Origin: Ryuthela nishihirai
Taxonomy: Eukaryota > Arthropoda > Arachnida > Araneae > Heptathelidae
Direction of reading: 5' to 3'
DNA: 64,000 bases
NCBI GenBank assembly: GCA_038380435.1
Contig: JAWZYU010000005.1
Coordinates: 41,314,001-41,378,000, forward strand
Under the pieces are notes generated by a model that was not told the DNA's origin, made no database searches, and was given only the letters and a program-made list of their open reading frames with translations. Of the stretch, positions 44,190 to 55,227 are shown in pieces. Positions within the stretch are counted from its first letter, which is position 1. Each line of letters begins with the position of its first letter. Both the position numbers and the translations under genes were made by a program.

Positions 44190-44512
44190 TTTTGCGGAGA
44201 TGTGTTGCTCACAATCTCCGCAAAATCCCCGCCCTGCCCACAGTCAGTAGGGGACACCGATGGGCTTGTAAAAGCCACCGTCCATTGGATGGGACGTTAA
44301 GTCATGGCCCCATGTGCAGGAGAGCCATACCCTGTGCACATTAAAAAACATGCTGGATGGTCTTGATGGGAGGCTACCATCTGTCTCCCAACAGCTGTTC
44401 CAGTGGGTCCTCTCCCCCAACCTTCTCTGAGCCTTCGGGGTCCACTTGACCAATGACCACATGACGTGGCCATTTAGCCCATTGTGTGCAAAAAAAGTGC
44501 CGCTCAGAGGTA
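44190..44512 (+). repeat. SINE family S, 5' altered, host of a LINE-B insertion
   Basis: The body runs from TCTCCGCAAAATCCCCGCC to CGCTCAGAGGTA. The tRNA head is replaced by an inverted scrap (TTTTGCGGAGAT at about 44191). The tail resumes at 45429 after the LINE-B piece, with CAGAGGTA duplicated at 44505-44512 and 45429-45436. Confidence 0.85.
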
Positions 44513-45428
44513 TAGCCTGTTCTTACTAAGATCTGCCAGCAGCTACATCGTCTGGCAGCCACCACTACCATCCATTTCTGTTGGGTGCCCGGCCATGTCG
44601 ATATCAGGGGCAATGACTTGGCAGGTTCTGCTGCCAAATCAGCCACGCCCCTGTCCGACTCTCCGTTGCCAGTTCCTTATCTCGATTTCCGGCAGCATTT
44701 TACCATCGAGCTCCGGGCACGGTGGCAGAGATCTTGGTCAGAACAGCTTAACAACAAGCTCTTTGAGATCAAACCTATCGTCAAACCATGGCAGTCTTGT
44801 TATCGCAGGAATCGCAAGGAGGAAGTTGTACTTGCTCGGCTCCGCTTAGGTCTTTCGTTTATTACTCATTTGTTTCTTCTACGGGCGGACGACGAACCTA
44901 AGTGCGAGTTTTGTGACACCATTTTAACCATTAAACATATTTTAGTCGCATGTCCGTGTTTTAATTTCGAATGTCAATGTTATTTTAGCTTTCATAATTT
45001 TATGTCCGAGCCTCTTACACTCAGACATCTTTTATCTGATCATTGTGTTTTACCACGTTTTTTCCTTTTTAAAATATTGTGGTTATTTTTAATAGATTCT
45101 GATTTTAGCTAATATTTTGTATAGCCCAGGTCTTTTATACCTGGGATTGTTATAACTTTTATTTTTCAAGTGGATATTTTGCTCGACTTTGATTTTACCA
45201 ACTTATACATTGTGTGTATATCCCAAGTTACTTACACCTGGTATTCTGTTGTTTTACTTTGTATTTTTACACTTGTTCTTTGTCGTTTCACCATTTTACA
45301 ATTTAACTGATTTCTTTTAAATTTGGTTGCGGGTTACACGTCTCTTATCTTTTATATTGTCTTTTGTTTGGCGCATTATGGCCTAGTCACCCATGCGCCA
45401 TAAAACCCAAAACAACCAACCAACCAAC
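44513..45428 (+). mobile_element. LINE-B 3' end, 5'-truncated insertion in a SINE
   Basis: The final part of ORF2 is open for 175 codons (to 45112): the end of RNase H (WVPGHVDIRGNDLAGSA, in the frame starting upstream of 44585), then ELRARWQRSWSEQLNNKLFE, and the C-terminal Cys-Cys-His-Cys motif CEFCDTILTIKHILVACP. The 3' UTR ends GCGCCATAAAACCC followed by (AACC)n at 45411-45428. Flanked by an 8-bp duplication CAGAGGTA. The long open frame suggests a fairly recent insertion. RNase H-bearing ORF2 with this terminal motif is typical of the I/Jockey group. Confidence 0.9.
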
Positions 45429-45450
45429 CAGAGGTAAAGCAACCCAACTG
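45429..45450 (+). repeat. SINE family S tail, displaced by LINE-B
   Basis: CAGAGGTAAAGCAACCCAACTG is the 3' end of the SINE that starts at 44190. Confidence 0.8.
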
Positions 45451-45639
45451 TGATGATTTATTATGAACACTTGAAATAGAATCTCAGAATTTTTTGGGAT
45501 GAGAAAAACAGATTTTAAAGAAGCAAAAACTGCTATAATGCCTACAGTATTTAAATCTCTACAGAGTACAAACAAATCTGATGTTACATCAGTGCTATGC
45601 AATTGCAGTCTGTAATGTAGATTAGCACTCAATCAGCCA

Positions 45640-48480
45640 GTCTTGTACTGCAGAGTGAATGGAACATAAAAATCAGTCAAGTATCACAGATCTGTTGACT
45701 TGGTGGAAATTGCATGCTGTAACACAGAGCTCCTCCTCAAGGTAGCTGCAATTGGTGGGGTGGATGTCATTTGTCTCCCCTCACTTTGCTGAATTTATCA
45801 CATGGTGTGATCTCCAGCTAGGGCTGCTCAATGTATCTTAGATCTTTCCAGAACTACCTGTGCCCAAGCACTGATTGCAGTCCAATGGATTTTGTTATGT
45901 CATGATGAAAATTAGTACCTGCCAGAGTGCTAAATTTAACTTTCAGAACACCATGCCTGTCTACTACCATAAAAACAGTTATTTACATTGTAAGGTGCTA
46001 CCATATACAGGGTGATTCAGTTAAGCGTGTACAAACTTCTGGGAGGGGTAGGTTGCACAAAGACGAATTGGAATCATAGCAATGCAGGGTTGGTAATGAC
46101 ATCTTCACGTGGTAGATGGCATTGTACGGCCATGGGACTGCACAATGTCCTTGCAGGTAACCATCATTTGCGAACTGCCGTAGTAGGATGGCCGATTACA
46201 CAAATGCGAAGTTGGTTGATATGCATCTTGCATACAGTGAGCCGCTGTGCGCATGTACCAGGAACGGTACGCGATGAGGCGTACTCCCAACCACCAGATT
46301 GTTGCACAGCTGTATAAGAGGTTATGTGACACTGGTTCCTTCCAGAGACCTGTCAGAAGTCACGAACGATGGGCACGGACCCCTGACATGGAGGAGAATG
46401 TGCTACATCATACAGAAGAAACTCCAAGTGCCAGTACTCGAGCAATCGCCCACCAGGTCTGTCTTTCCCAATCCACCGTATGGAGGATTATGCATGATAA
46501 CCAATTGCATCCATATCATGTGCAGTGCATCCAGACACAAGCCTGAGGATTACCCACAGCGCATTGCATTTGTGCAATGGTACCTGCAGAAAAGTGCGGC
46601 AGAACCCCAATTTCCTGATTCTGTGCTTTTCACGGGAAGGTAGCTTCAATGCACATAACGCGCAGGCATGGGAGGTGGAGAACCCCCATGCTACACGAAC
46701 ACGTGCAGCACAAAACTGTTTTGCTGTAAATGTTTGATCCGGCATTGTCAGGGACCACTTAATAGGCCCATACCTCATGCCTGTTCGTCTGGATGGAAGG
46801 ACTACCGGATGAGGACGTCTTGCCAGAACGTCTTGCCAACTGGAGGACGTCTTGCCAGAACTTTTGGATGAACAATAGGTCTCTCAGTCTCTGCACCGTG
46901 CAGTGTGGTTCCAGCACAATGGGACCCCTACCCATTTCAACCATGAAGTTCGTCAACTCTTAAATGTGACATTTGGACAACAGTGGATCGGAAGTGGTGG
47001 TCTCATTCATTGGTTTGCAAGATTGCCGGACCTATCATGCCTTGATTACTTCTTCTGGGGTTACGTCAAAGGACTTGTGTTCGGCACCCCCGTTGAAAGT
47101 GCTGAGAACCTTGATGCACACATCTCCGTAGCTGCTTCGGAAGTCCAAGACACGCCAGGAATCTTCCAGAATGTACGTGTTTCCATGCGCCAACGATGTC
47201 AGGCCTGTGTTACAGCTCGTGGTCGCAACTTCGAACACCTTCTGTGACCTCTGTGCATTCCACAAATGTACCTATTGTGATTAATAAAAAGCATTTTGTT
47301 CACTTACGTGCTGCTCTTTCATTCACGTCCTCTCTGTACACTAACACATATTGATGCCGTTATTGACCCTGCATTGCTATATGATTACGATTCATCTTTG
47401 TGCAACCTACCCCTCCCAGAAGTTTGTACACGCTTAACTGAATCACCCTTTATATATGCCCAACCCTCTGTGCTGTTTCCAGTATGAGAGATACAGATAT
47501 ACCTGCATAGCTTATTGGTGATTGTGCTCACTGCTGCAGTCATGATCACCATAATCAAGACTATGCAGATGAAGACACACAGCAACTATGTGACAAACAG
47601 CAAACTGTAAATTGCACTGGCATCTATTTGGCATATTCCTGTTATTGTCCTAAATGGGATGAAGAGAATGAGGTACAGTGCTTCAAAATGATCAACAGCA
47701 TCTCTTATCCACAGGTGAGAAGGCTTGCTTCACCTCCCACCTTGCCCAATTTCCTATGCCATTGTAATCATTGGATAATCCATCTTTCCAACAACTTCAA
47801 TATCAGTGATACTAGTACTACAGAGTGAATCTTACCAGCTGCTAAATACCTCATAGAGCAGTCAAATCAGAAGTTAGTATCAACTTTGACATCAGCAATG
47901 TATACATTCCTGCCTCAGAGCTTCTATCTCTGGAAGGCTTCTTCCTTCCTATCCTCAGACAGCTATAACTTCCAACATATCTACAGTCACTTGCCAGTCG
48001 CATAATCCAGCATTTTTCTCTTGTCTTGCAGGACAGTGATAGAGATGGTGCAGCTCACAGGGTTCTCCCCATCCTCATCAGCCATCCTTCTCCATTCCAG
48101 TCCATCACCCCACACTACTATTTAAAAGGCAGTAATTATATGCCTCTTCATGGGATTCTCGTTGACTCTCTGATCTTCATATCTTCCACCTGAAAGTACC
48201 TTCTGGACCCAACTTGAGGACATTTTCTTTGCAGCTGCCATCCATCTTTCTGCTCATGGGGGACTATAATGAACACAGTCCTTTTTGGGGTAGTACTGAC
48301 AATGGAAGGGATTGGGTCCTTGAGCAAGGACTTCAGAATCTATATCACTCTCTGTATTGAACACTGATGTCAGTGCACAATTTCATTTCCCAACCTGAAC
48401 TTTTACCATTCATTTACCTTACCATCCGTTTCTCTCAATCTTATCACTTTTTAATTGTGAGGTCAAGGATAATCTGTATG
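45640..48480 (+). mobile_element. LINE-B ORF1 and ORF2 endonuclease part, split by mariner
   Basis: ORF1 scraps: TVDLVEIAC-like (45695), ALIAVQWI. After the mariner: PNPLCCFQYERY (47460), then AYSCYCPKWDEENEVQCFK (47628-47684) and SISYPQVRRLASPP. ORF2 endonuclease scraps: LLMGDYNEHSPFWG-like (about 48255-48285, GDFN block), then EQGLQNLYHSL-like and LYGSDNLPIVI (SDH-type end block, about 48475-48507). All frames are broken. The piece stops where RT would begin. Confidence 0.72.
46008..47450 (+). mobile_element. mariner-type transposon with decayed transposase
   Basis: Inverted ends CAGGGTGATTCAGTTAAGCG and the complement of CGCTTAACTGAATCACCC are extended for about 60 bp (to GGGGTAGGTTGCACAAAG), with TA at both borders. 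+ strand translations in several frames: RMYQERYAMRRTPNHQIVAQ, LYKRLCDTGSF, HQVCLSQSTVWRIMHDNQLH, EDYPQRIAFVQWYL (DNA-binding half). The catalytic half follows: a TDE block lost, FNAHNAQAWEVENPHATRTR, MWFQHNGTPTHFN (46903-46941; the usual HDGAP Asp is Asn), LDYFFWGYVKGLVF and SMRQRCQACVTARGRNFEHL at the end. Same superfamily as 30820-31415. Confidence 0.9.
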
Positions 48481-48775
48481 GAAGTGATAACCTCCCCATA
48501 GTAATTATGATGATCAACAGAGTCCCATAGAGAGCCTTGTAACTATAAGTACTTACCCTTCCCCCAAAATATGATTTTTTTTAATTATATTTTGCAATTG
48601 CTATATAATTTTCTTGTAGCAGTTAATAAAAACAACACTAAATATAATTAATTGCATACACAGTGAAAAATTAAATTCATTAATCACTGTATTTTACAAA
48701 ATAAAAATCTTACTAAGCAAATTTTACATTTTATCTATCTGTAACCTTATAACATAAGGAAGATGGCAAATCATT

Positions 48776-49377
48776 ATCATTAATTTACTGAGTAACCACT
48801 ATTAAACTGTTTTAAATAACAGAATGACAATGGGTGTAGAAAAAAATAGTCTTGAGCCAGGTGGGATCTGAACCCATGACATCCTGATGGCATTGTCATG
48901 TGCTATGGTCACTGAGCAACCGGCCACTGATCAGTCTCTCCTATATTGCTGATGTTATGCTATACACCATCTGGTCAATCACTGTCTTTTGAATGCATTT
49001 GAGGACTCTATTCTTCAGAGCCTTCCAAGCCATGTGCACACTACCAGTCATACTACAATACCTCCTGACTGATTTTTTTTAATGAGTTGCTCACAAAAAA
49101 TAAATATATATCAGCCAGGTGGCTCATATAGAATGGCTGGTTGTGTACACATGCCTGGGGAGGCTCTGAATAACTATTCCCCAGGTGTACTCAAATGACA
49201 GTGAATGACTCAATGATGTATAGCATATTGCCAGCAGTAGAACAGAGATTGATCAGTGTCCAGAGCACCTGACTTACCAGGAGGTTGTGAGTTCAGATCA
49301 CACAAATTTCAAGACAATTTTTCCTCTACACCCATTTTCATCCTGTTACTTAAAAGTAGCTTAATAGTGGTTAAATA
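48776..49377. repeat. Palindromic tRNA-like element, second and older copy
   Basis: Arms of about 180 bp (48796-48977; 49210-49377) are reverse complements outside and inside the tRNA-like parts: AACCACTATTAAAC with its complement at 49370, TCTTGAGCC-type borders, TATGCTATACACC with GATGTATAGCATA. The tRNA folds are degraded. The loop is longer than in 28262-28621 and differs in sequence. Confidence 0.65.
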
Positions 49378-51121
49378 TGCAAATTAATAATGAGCTGTGA
49401 ATTTATTTGTCTAAAACAAAGGTCCTCAAGCAGCCATGAGCTACAGAGGTCCAACCAGATCGTGCAGTTTCATCTGCTGCATCTGATCACTACACACAAG
49501 AATTCTAACAAGGTCCTACTTGACATTGTCTGCCCACTGCATCTTAGGTCTTCCCCTCTTTTTGGGTCTTTAAGGCACACTATTCATAACCCTATTCGTT
49601 AATCTATAATATTCCATACGGGCAACATGGCCAAATCAACTGTCTCTCTCTGCACAATATGCTGCTTAAAGGAGGTTGCCGACTCCTTTGTCTAACCTCA
49701 TCATTAGTTACAAAGTTGAACCATCTAATGCCCAAGATACTGCATAAGCCTCTAGAATCAAAAGCATCTAGTTTCCTGTTATCTTGTTTACAAAGTCTCC
49801 AAGTTTCACTACCATAACTAACCCTAGAAAGAACCAAACTATTATACAGTCTAATTTTAGTCTTTAGGTGTATGTGCCTATTTCTCCACACTCTCCATTC
49901 TTAAAAGTCTCGGCAGCAATCCCTATTCGTCTGTTAATCTCATGCCCACACATCACCAGTATCTGTTACATAGCTCCCAAGATAATTAAACTGTGACACC
50001 TGTTCAAGATTGCAACCATTCAGATTAACTGAATCACAGCCTGCCTGACCAATTTTCATCACTTTAATTTTCTCTCTGTTTATAACCAAACCTACTCTAC
50101 TACCAGTTTAATCAACAGCTCGAATGAAAGAGTTCATCTCATGAACATCATTTGCCAAATGGGTTAAATCATCAGCATAATCTGAATCAGAAATTTTCAT
50201 ATCTCCAGATCATTTAAGGCCAAAATATTTCCCTTGCAGTGAATTTCGAATAACATAATCAATAACCAAACTAAAGAGTAAAGGAGACAAAATGCACCCT
50301 TGTCGAAAACCAGAAGTAATGCTAAACCAATTGCTACAAGCCTTACCAACTCGCACACATGACTCAGTGTTATTATAGAGAGCTTTCATTATGTTAACTA
50401 ACTTGTCTGGTATACCATATGATCTCACTATCAACCACAAATTATGATGATCAACAGAGTCAAAAGCCTTTTTGAAATCAACAAATCTAGCAGCTAAACA
50501 TTTCTCAAGAATCTGTCTGAGGTAAAATATCTTGATCTACACATCCCCTACCACTTCGGAATCCACGTTGCTCATCACACAATTGATTGTCAACCAGATT
50601 CTTAATTCTATTAAGCACAGTCAAGAAAAGAACTTGACCTGGAACAGAGAGTAGGGTGATACCCCTATAGTTATCACAAGAACTGCGATCACCTTTTTTA
50701 AAAATAGGGATAATAATAGCTCTGGTAAAATCCTTAAGAACCATGCCTTTATCATAAAAGATATTCCAAATTTCAGTCATCCAAGTATAACTGAAACATT
50801 CCCAGCTCTAAGCATTTCTGAAGTAATTTCATATACCCCTGGGAATTTATGAAGTTTAAGTTTAGAAATAGCCAAAATAATATCAGATTGTGATATAGGG
50901 CCAAAATTAAAGCAAACAATGCATCTATCATCATTACTAACAATGTGAGTAGAACTAACCACATTGTTTAGAACATTACTGAAATACTCAGCCTACCTAG
51001 CCATGACAGAATCCTCGCCTTCTATAGCCTTATCATTTTTATCCTTAATCCCTTTATACCTGTCCATTTTCTACCACACAAAGCATGAACTATCTAGTAC
51101 AGCTCTCTGCTGTTGTGCTGT

Positions 51122-51538
51122 CTAAATGCTCTCAGCTTTGTCAGCCAAGTCATCAAGCCAGAGATTGGATTCAGCAGTTAACTGATCTTTTACACATCTA
51201 TTAAGCTCTCTGTAATGCTTTCTATTAAGACTAGTAGGGTATTGATTAAAGACATTCCTGCAGTTCTTTCTTTCTGAAATAAGCTCAAGTGCATTATCAC
51301 TCATATAATTCTGCCTCCTCTGCTCCTTTTTATCTAAAAGAGTACTGTTAGTTTCCAAAAAAGCCTGTTTAAAACAGGCCCATTGTTCTTCAACTTCAGT
51401 AGTAAGCAAACCATGACTGTCATAATGACTAAGTAACCTATCATAGTAAGCTTTAGCTATAACTGGGTCTTTCAGAGCTTCAAAATTAAAGGTAAATTTT
51501 TTAACCTTAGCACAACACTTCTTAAGTTTAAATTGCAA
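51122..51538 (-). pseudogene. LINE-A linker between APE and RT
   Basis: An open frame of 138 codons with no catalytic motif: CAKVKKFTFNFEALKDPVIA, then LLSHYDSHGLLTTEVEEQW, NYMSDNALELISERKNC and KDQLTAESNLWLDDLADKA. A charged, probably helical segment. Paralogous pieces at 20927-21271, 25018-25218 and 33560-33800 give its conservation within the family. Confidence 0.7.
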
Positions 51539-51635
51539 GACAATGTTAACAAGTTAATGGTCAAATCCATTTTCAGCTCCCCTGTATGACCTGGTATTCC
51601 TAATAGAACTAGCCCATTTGCTGTTAATTAATATA

Positions 51636-52726
51636 CACTGAAGTGCTATTGAATTAGGGATAGGAGATGTTATCCAAATTCTGTACCACAAGTCCTGCAT
51701 TTGCATGCATGTGTGGCTGAAACTCTGGTCATATAGAACAGTTAGCTTTGGCTTCCCCAAGCATTTGTCGTGAGTAGTGTAATGGGAAAGGCAGGGGATT
51801 TAGGTGTATTTGACAGAGGGCAGAATGTAGGTCCCTGACGGATGGGACACTTGATCTCCAAAATTGTTGACTAACTTGGATTTTCTCATATAATAGTTTC
51901 AAGAGTGTCCTGGGAATATCAAAATCTGGCAAAAAAACAAGCAAACTGCAAAGAACGACCAGCCTTGAATGATCGCCATCTGACCCACATCTTACAGACC
52001 AATAGGGGCAAAACATTATCTGAAATCACCTCCCATCTGAATGCAGGTTCCAGCCAGGAAGTCAGTGCACAGACCATGCAATGCTCACTTCATCACCTCA
52101 GCTTCTGGAGCCGCTGACTTACATGAGTTCCATTTCTAAAGGCATGACACCGGGCCCAACACCTTGCCTGGGATAAAGAACATCGAAACTGGACCATCGA
52201 AAATTGGCAATGAATAGCCTGGAGTGATGAATCCTGATTTAAACTTCATCACGCCGATGGGAGACTGTGGGTATGGTGCCAACCCCATGAAGCCATGGGT
52301 CCTGCATGTCAGGTCAGAATAGTGCAAGCTGGAGGTGGCTCAGTAATTTGACTGGGGTGTCTTCAGTTGGATATCTATGGGACCTTTGGTACATGTACCG
52401 GTGACTCAATGCATCCTGGTACGCAGAACTCATAGCTGACCATTTACACCCATTTATGGCCATCATGACAACCAGCAAGACAACTGTTCATCTCACAGGT
52501 CCAGGTTGACTACTGTCCACTCACTCTGCTCCACCTTGTGAGTTTCCCATAAGCGAAACCTTGAGAGAATTTTGGACAGCTCTGGAGGATGCATGGTTCG
52601 CCATACCTGGGAACATTTATGCAAGCTTCTGGAGTTCTTGACTTGTCATTTGGCGGCCATTATCGAGGCCAGAGGGAGTCTGACACGTTACTAGGTTGTT
52701 ATCCCTAATTCAATGGCACTTCAGTG
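51636..52726 (+). mobile_element. Tc1-like transposon (family b) in LINE-A
   Basis: Ends CACTGAAGTGCTATTGAATT and complement (AATTCAATGGCACTTCAGTG), both flanked by TA (51634-51635, 52727-52728). + strand transposase scraps: KKQANCKERPALNDRHLTHI, LSEITSHLNAG, WSDESGFKLHHADGRLWVW (52216-52272; first catalytic Asp) and VQAGGGSVI. The second half no longer shows the QDN and D-x-N-P-I-E blocks clearly. The empty site is preserved at 21502-21520. Confidence 0.92.
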
Positions 52727-52766
52727 TATAATCAATCATATTCTTATGCAGCCCATCAGGTGAAAC

Positions 52767-53492
52767 TCATGAGTACTTATGTATGTCACGGTGTTTGTAA
52801 TAGGTGTTAGTTATTCTCAAATCATTAAGTTTATTTACCTGTAGGAGACGTTGCCCATTGCCATTGCAGCTACCAATACCAAAAGGGCCTATCACCCCTC
52901 CCCAAAGATCAGAGTCAGTACCAACTTTGGTGTTGAAGTCACCTAGAACAAGGGTAATATCTCCTTTCTTGACAGAATTCAAAATATCCTGAAGTTGTCC
53001 ATAAAACCTATCCTTCTCATTCTCATCGGCATCCTCAGTGGGGGCATAACAGCAGATTACATTCAAGTCTTTAACGCTTGTCTGAAATTTTGCTGTAAGA
53101 AACCTTTCATTAATGCACTCATATCCTAGAAGAGCATCACTAGTGTGTCTGCTGAGAAGCAGACCCACGCCTTGGTGATGCTTATTGTCGTCCCTCCCTG
53201 AAAAGAGAAATTTAAGATTGTTTTTAAGAATCTGATCATTATATGTCCATCTGGTCTCTTGCAAGCTGAGAATATCTGAATTATAACGGTGGAATTCTTG
53301 TGTGAGGACATCAAAAGAATAAGCTCTGTGCAGATTCCTCACATTCCAACTACCTATGGAGAGAAAATGGTTAGTGGGATGTTTAAAGAAACTATGTTTA
53401 TTGAGAGAGGGAATGCCGACAATATCAAACAGCCCCCTAATCGCAGACATGGGGCAAAGACCCATTCCCCCACCACTAAAAGCTGAAGCCAT
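52767..53492 (-). pseudogene. LINE-A APE endonuclease, longest copy
   Basis: An open frame of 241 codons starting MASAFSGGGMGLCPMSAIRG. Motifs: LSIGSWNVRNLHRAYSFD, SLQETRW (catalytic Glu), LLLSRHTSDALLGYEC, VICCYAPTEDADENEKDRFY, LVLGDFNTKVGTDSDLWG (GDFN). The frame runs to HKYS and meets the Tc1 in the following codons, so the terminal S-D-H block is separated. Related proteins are often misnamed 'craniofacial development protein 2-like' in animal genomes. It looks less decayed than copy 1. Confidence 0.88.
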
Positions 53493-53963
53493 CTACACTG
53501 GAAGACTTCCTCTAATGTAGAATTTGATTATGCCAGTAAGTTCAGGTGCCTGTGATGACCTCTGCTCAGGATTATCCATCAGCTGATAAAACATATCCCG
53601 TGAATCTATTCACTTGGAGCTCTCAACCCACAAACAAACTGAAAACACAGCGGAAGATTTTCCCTCTAAAGAAGCCAACCAGTGCAACAAATTCAGGATC
53701 CATAATCAAGCTCAGTCTTATTTCAGTCCAGTCCAGTGGGTTTATATGGTCAGCACCAGGACCCTGTGTGGTTGACCACTCCTCAGCAGGGTAGGAAAAA
53801 AAAATGAAAGTAGCCATAGTAGTCCAGATCAGTAGGCCACACTAATCTGGCAGCCCTCCCCTTCCATTCATTTCCACAAGAGAGTATCTCTTTTGAAAGG
53901 TACTAAGAGCCTGCACCACAAGAAGACGGGTCAGACATTAAGTACTAGACCTGGCCAGTTCTA

Positions 53964-54981
53964 TGCATCATCACAGGGGATTTGTGCATAACTCTCCTTC
54001 CAGTTACTACCTAATCTGTATCATATATTGTTAATTTCTTAATAGTGTTAATTACTGTCCATGGAGCTTTAAAATTATATGATAGCTTATTATTTAACAA
54101 TTGGGAAAAACTCATGCGGAAAGCTTATGGTAAATTTTGCCTGAGTTGTAATTTGCTCTATGGAGTTGTTTGTATTTTTCTACTATTTTTGAATTTGATA
54201 TATTTCTGAATTTTCTTTGTGAGTTATCCCTCTTACTGATGCCACAAATAACATTTATTTGTTGTTTTAACGTTTGTATGGATGAACAATATCTGTAGGT
54301 GTTTAAAAATATGTATTAAAACCAACTTTTTTATTATGATTGGATGTTCAGATTTTGATGTAATTAAATTTATTATAAAGTGGGTTCCTATGCATTGTTG
54401 TATGATACCTGGTTTGCTGATGGATTATGAGTGTATCACGATATAGGAAAGTACCCTGGATCTCTGCTTCATGGGTAAATTGGTTGGTGGGCAATTAATT
54501 TATCAATTAATTAAAAGTATCAATTCAATTAATTATATTTTATTATTAATTGATCAATTAATTAATAGTATCAATTCAATTAATTATATCATTTTATTAT
54601 TAATTAATTAAGAGTATCAATTTGGGTGTTAAGTTTAAACAATGTTTTAGTCCCAGAACAGTAATACGTCATCTATATAACATAAATATATAGATATTGT
54701 TCCTCTCAAGAGACATTAAAACAAATAATAAATTTTATTTATGACATCAGTAAGCAAGCAGAATATTAGACAATTTTTAAGGAAAATTCAGAAACATTCA
54801 AATTTAAACACAGTGCAGAAACAAAAATAACCTTAGCCCAGCAAATTATTACCACTCAGTCAAAAGGTATAAGCTTTCTGTAAATAGCCCGTTTTTGTGA
54901 ATTGCCAAATAGTACACTGTAATTGTACAATTATAAAATTCCAAGGACAGTAATAAACAGTATTAAGCAATTAATGATATA
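53964..54981. other. COPB1 intron, AT-rich with AATTAATT repeats
   Basis: 54490-54610 is an imperfect TTAATTAA-rich, self-complementary array containing two ~60-bp tandem copies (TATCAATTCAATTAATTATAT and variants). Otherwise nothing recognised. Confidence 0.5.
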
Positions 54982-55070
54982 CACTGAAGAGCCAAAACAT
55001 TATAACCAGTGCATCTTTATCCAAATCAAAGCAACTGCAGGTAAATGACTTTGCGTTGCAGGATAAATTT
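54982..55070 (+). mobile_element. Tc1 family-a end fragment
   Basis: CACTGAAGAGCCAAAACATTATAACC followed by CTTTATCCAAATCAAAGC and GCAGGTAAATGAC, identical in layout to the left end of 55228-56503. It is lost after about 90 bp. Confidence 0.75.
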
Positions 55071-55227
55071 ACAATTTATACAGAGGTACGAGGTTTATAT
55101 TTAAAAATAGTTTTTAACATACAGGCATTTATTTCATCATAGTCACCAGAGATTTATTACTATTCAATTGTGATATATTTTTTAGTTCTACTTGATCTAC
55201 TTCAAACAGAACCATTGAATTGTTATA

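Larger units (their letters stand above)
49420..53963 (-). mobile_element. LINE-A copy 2, near full length, split by Tc1
   Basis: Without the Tc1 it is about 3.45 kb and holds all parts: 5' UTR (53493-53963), APE (52767-53492), linker (51122-51538), RT and C-terminal domain (49604-50964), and 3' UTR ending at 49420. RT blocks: VLNRIKNLVDNQLCDEQRGF, FVDFKKAFDSVDHHN (motif A), FRQGCILSPLLFSLVIDYV (motif B), DSDYADD (about 50172-50192; catalytic box intact). The C-terminal SRVSYGSETWRLCKQDNRKL and LGIRWFNFVTNDEVR follow. Frameshifts make it inactive. This copy is the best reference for LINE-A here. Confidence 0.9.

Noticed and set aside
52767..53492. A host 'craniofacial development protein 2-like' gene
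   Set aside because: It is the endonuclease domain of LINE-A; such names come from misannotated LINEs.
54490..54610. Possible replication origin or regulatory palindrome (AATTAATT)
   Set aside because: A simple low-complexity repeat; nothing around it supports a function.
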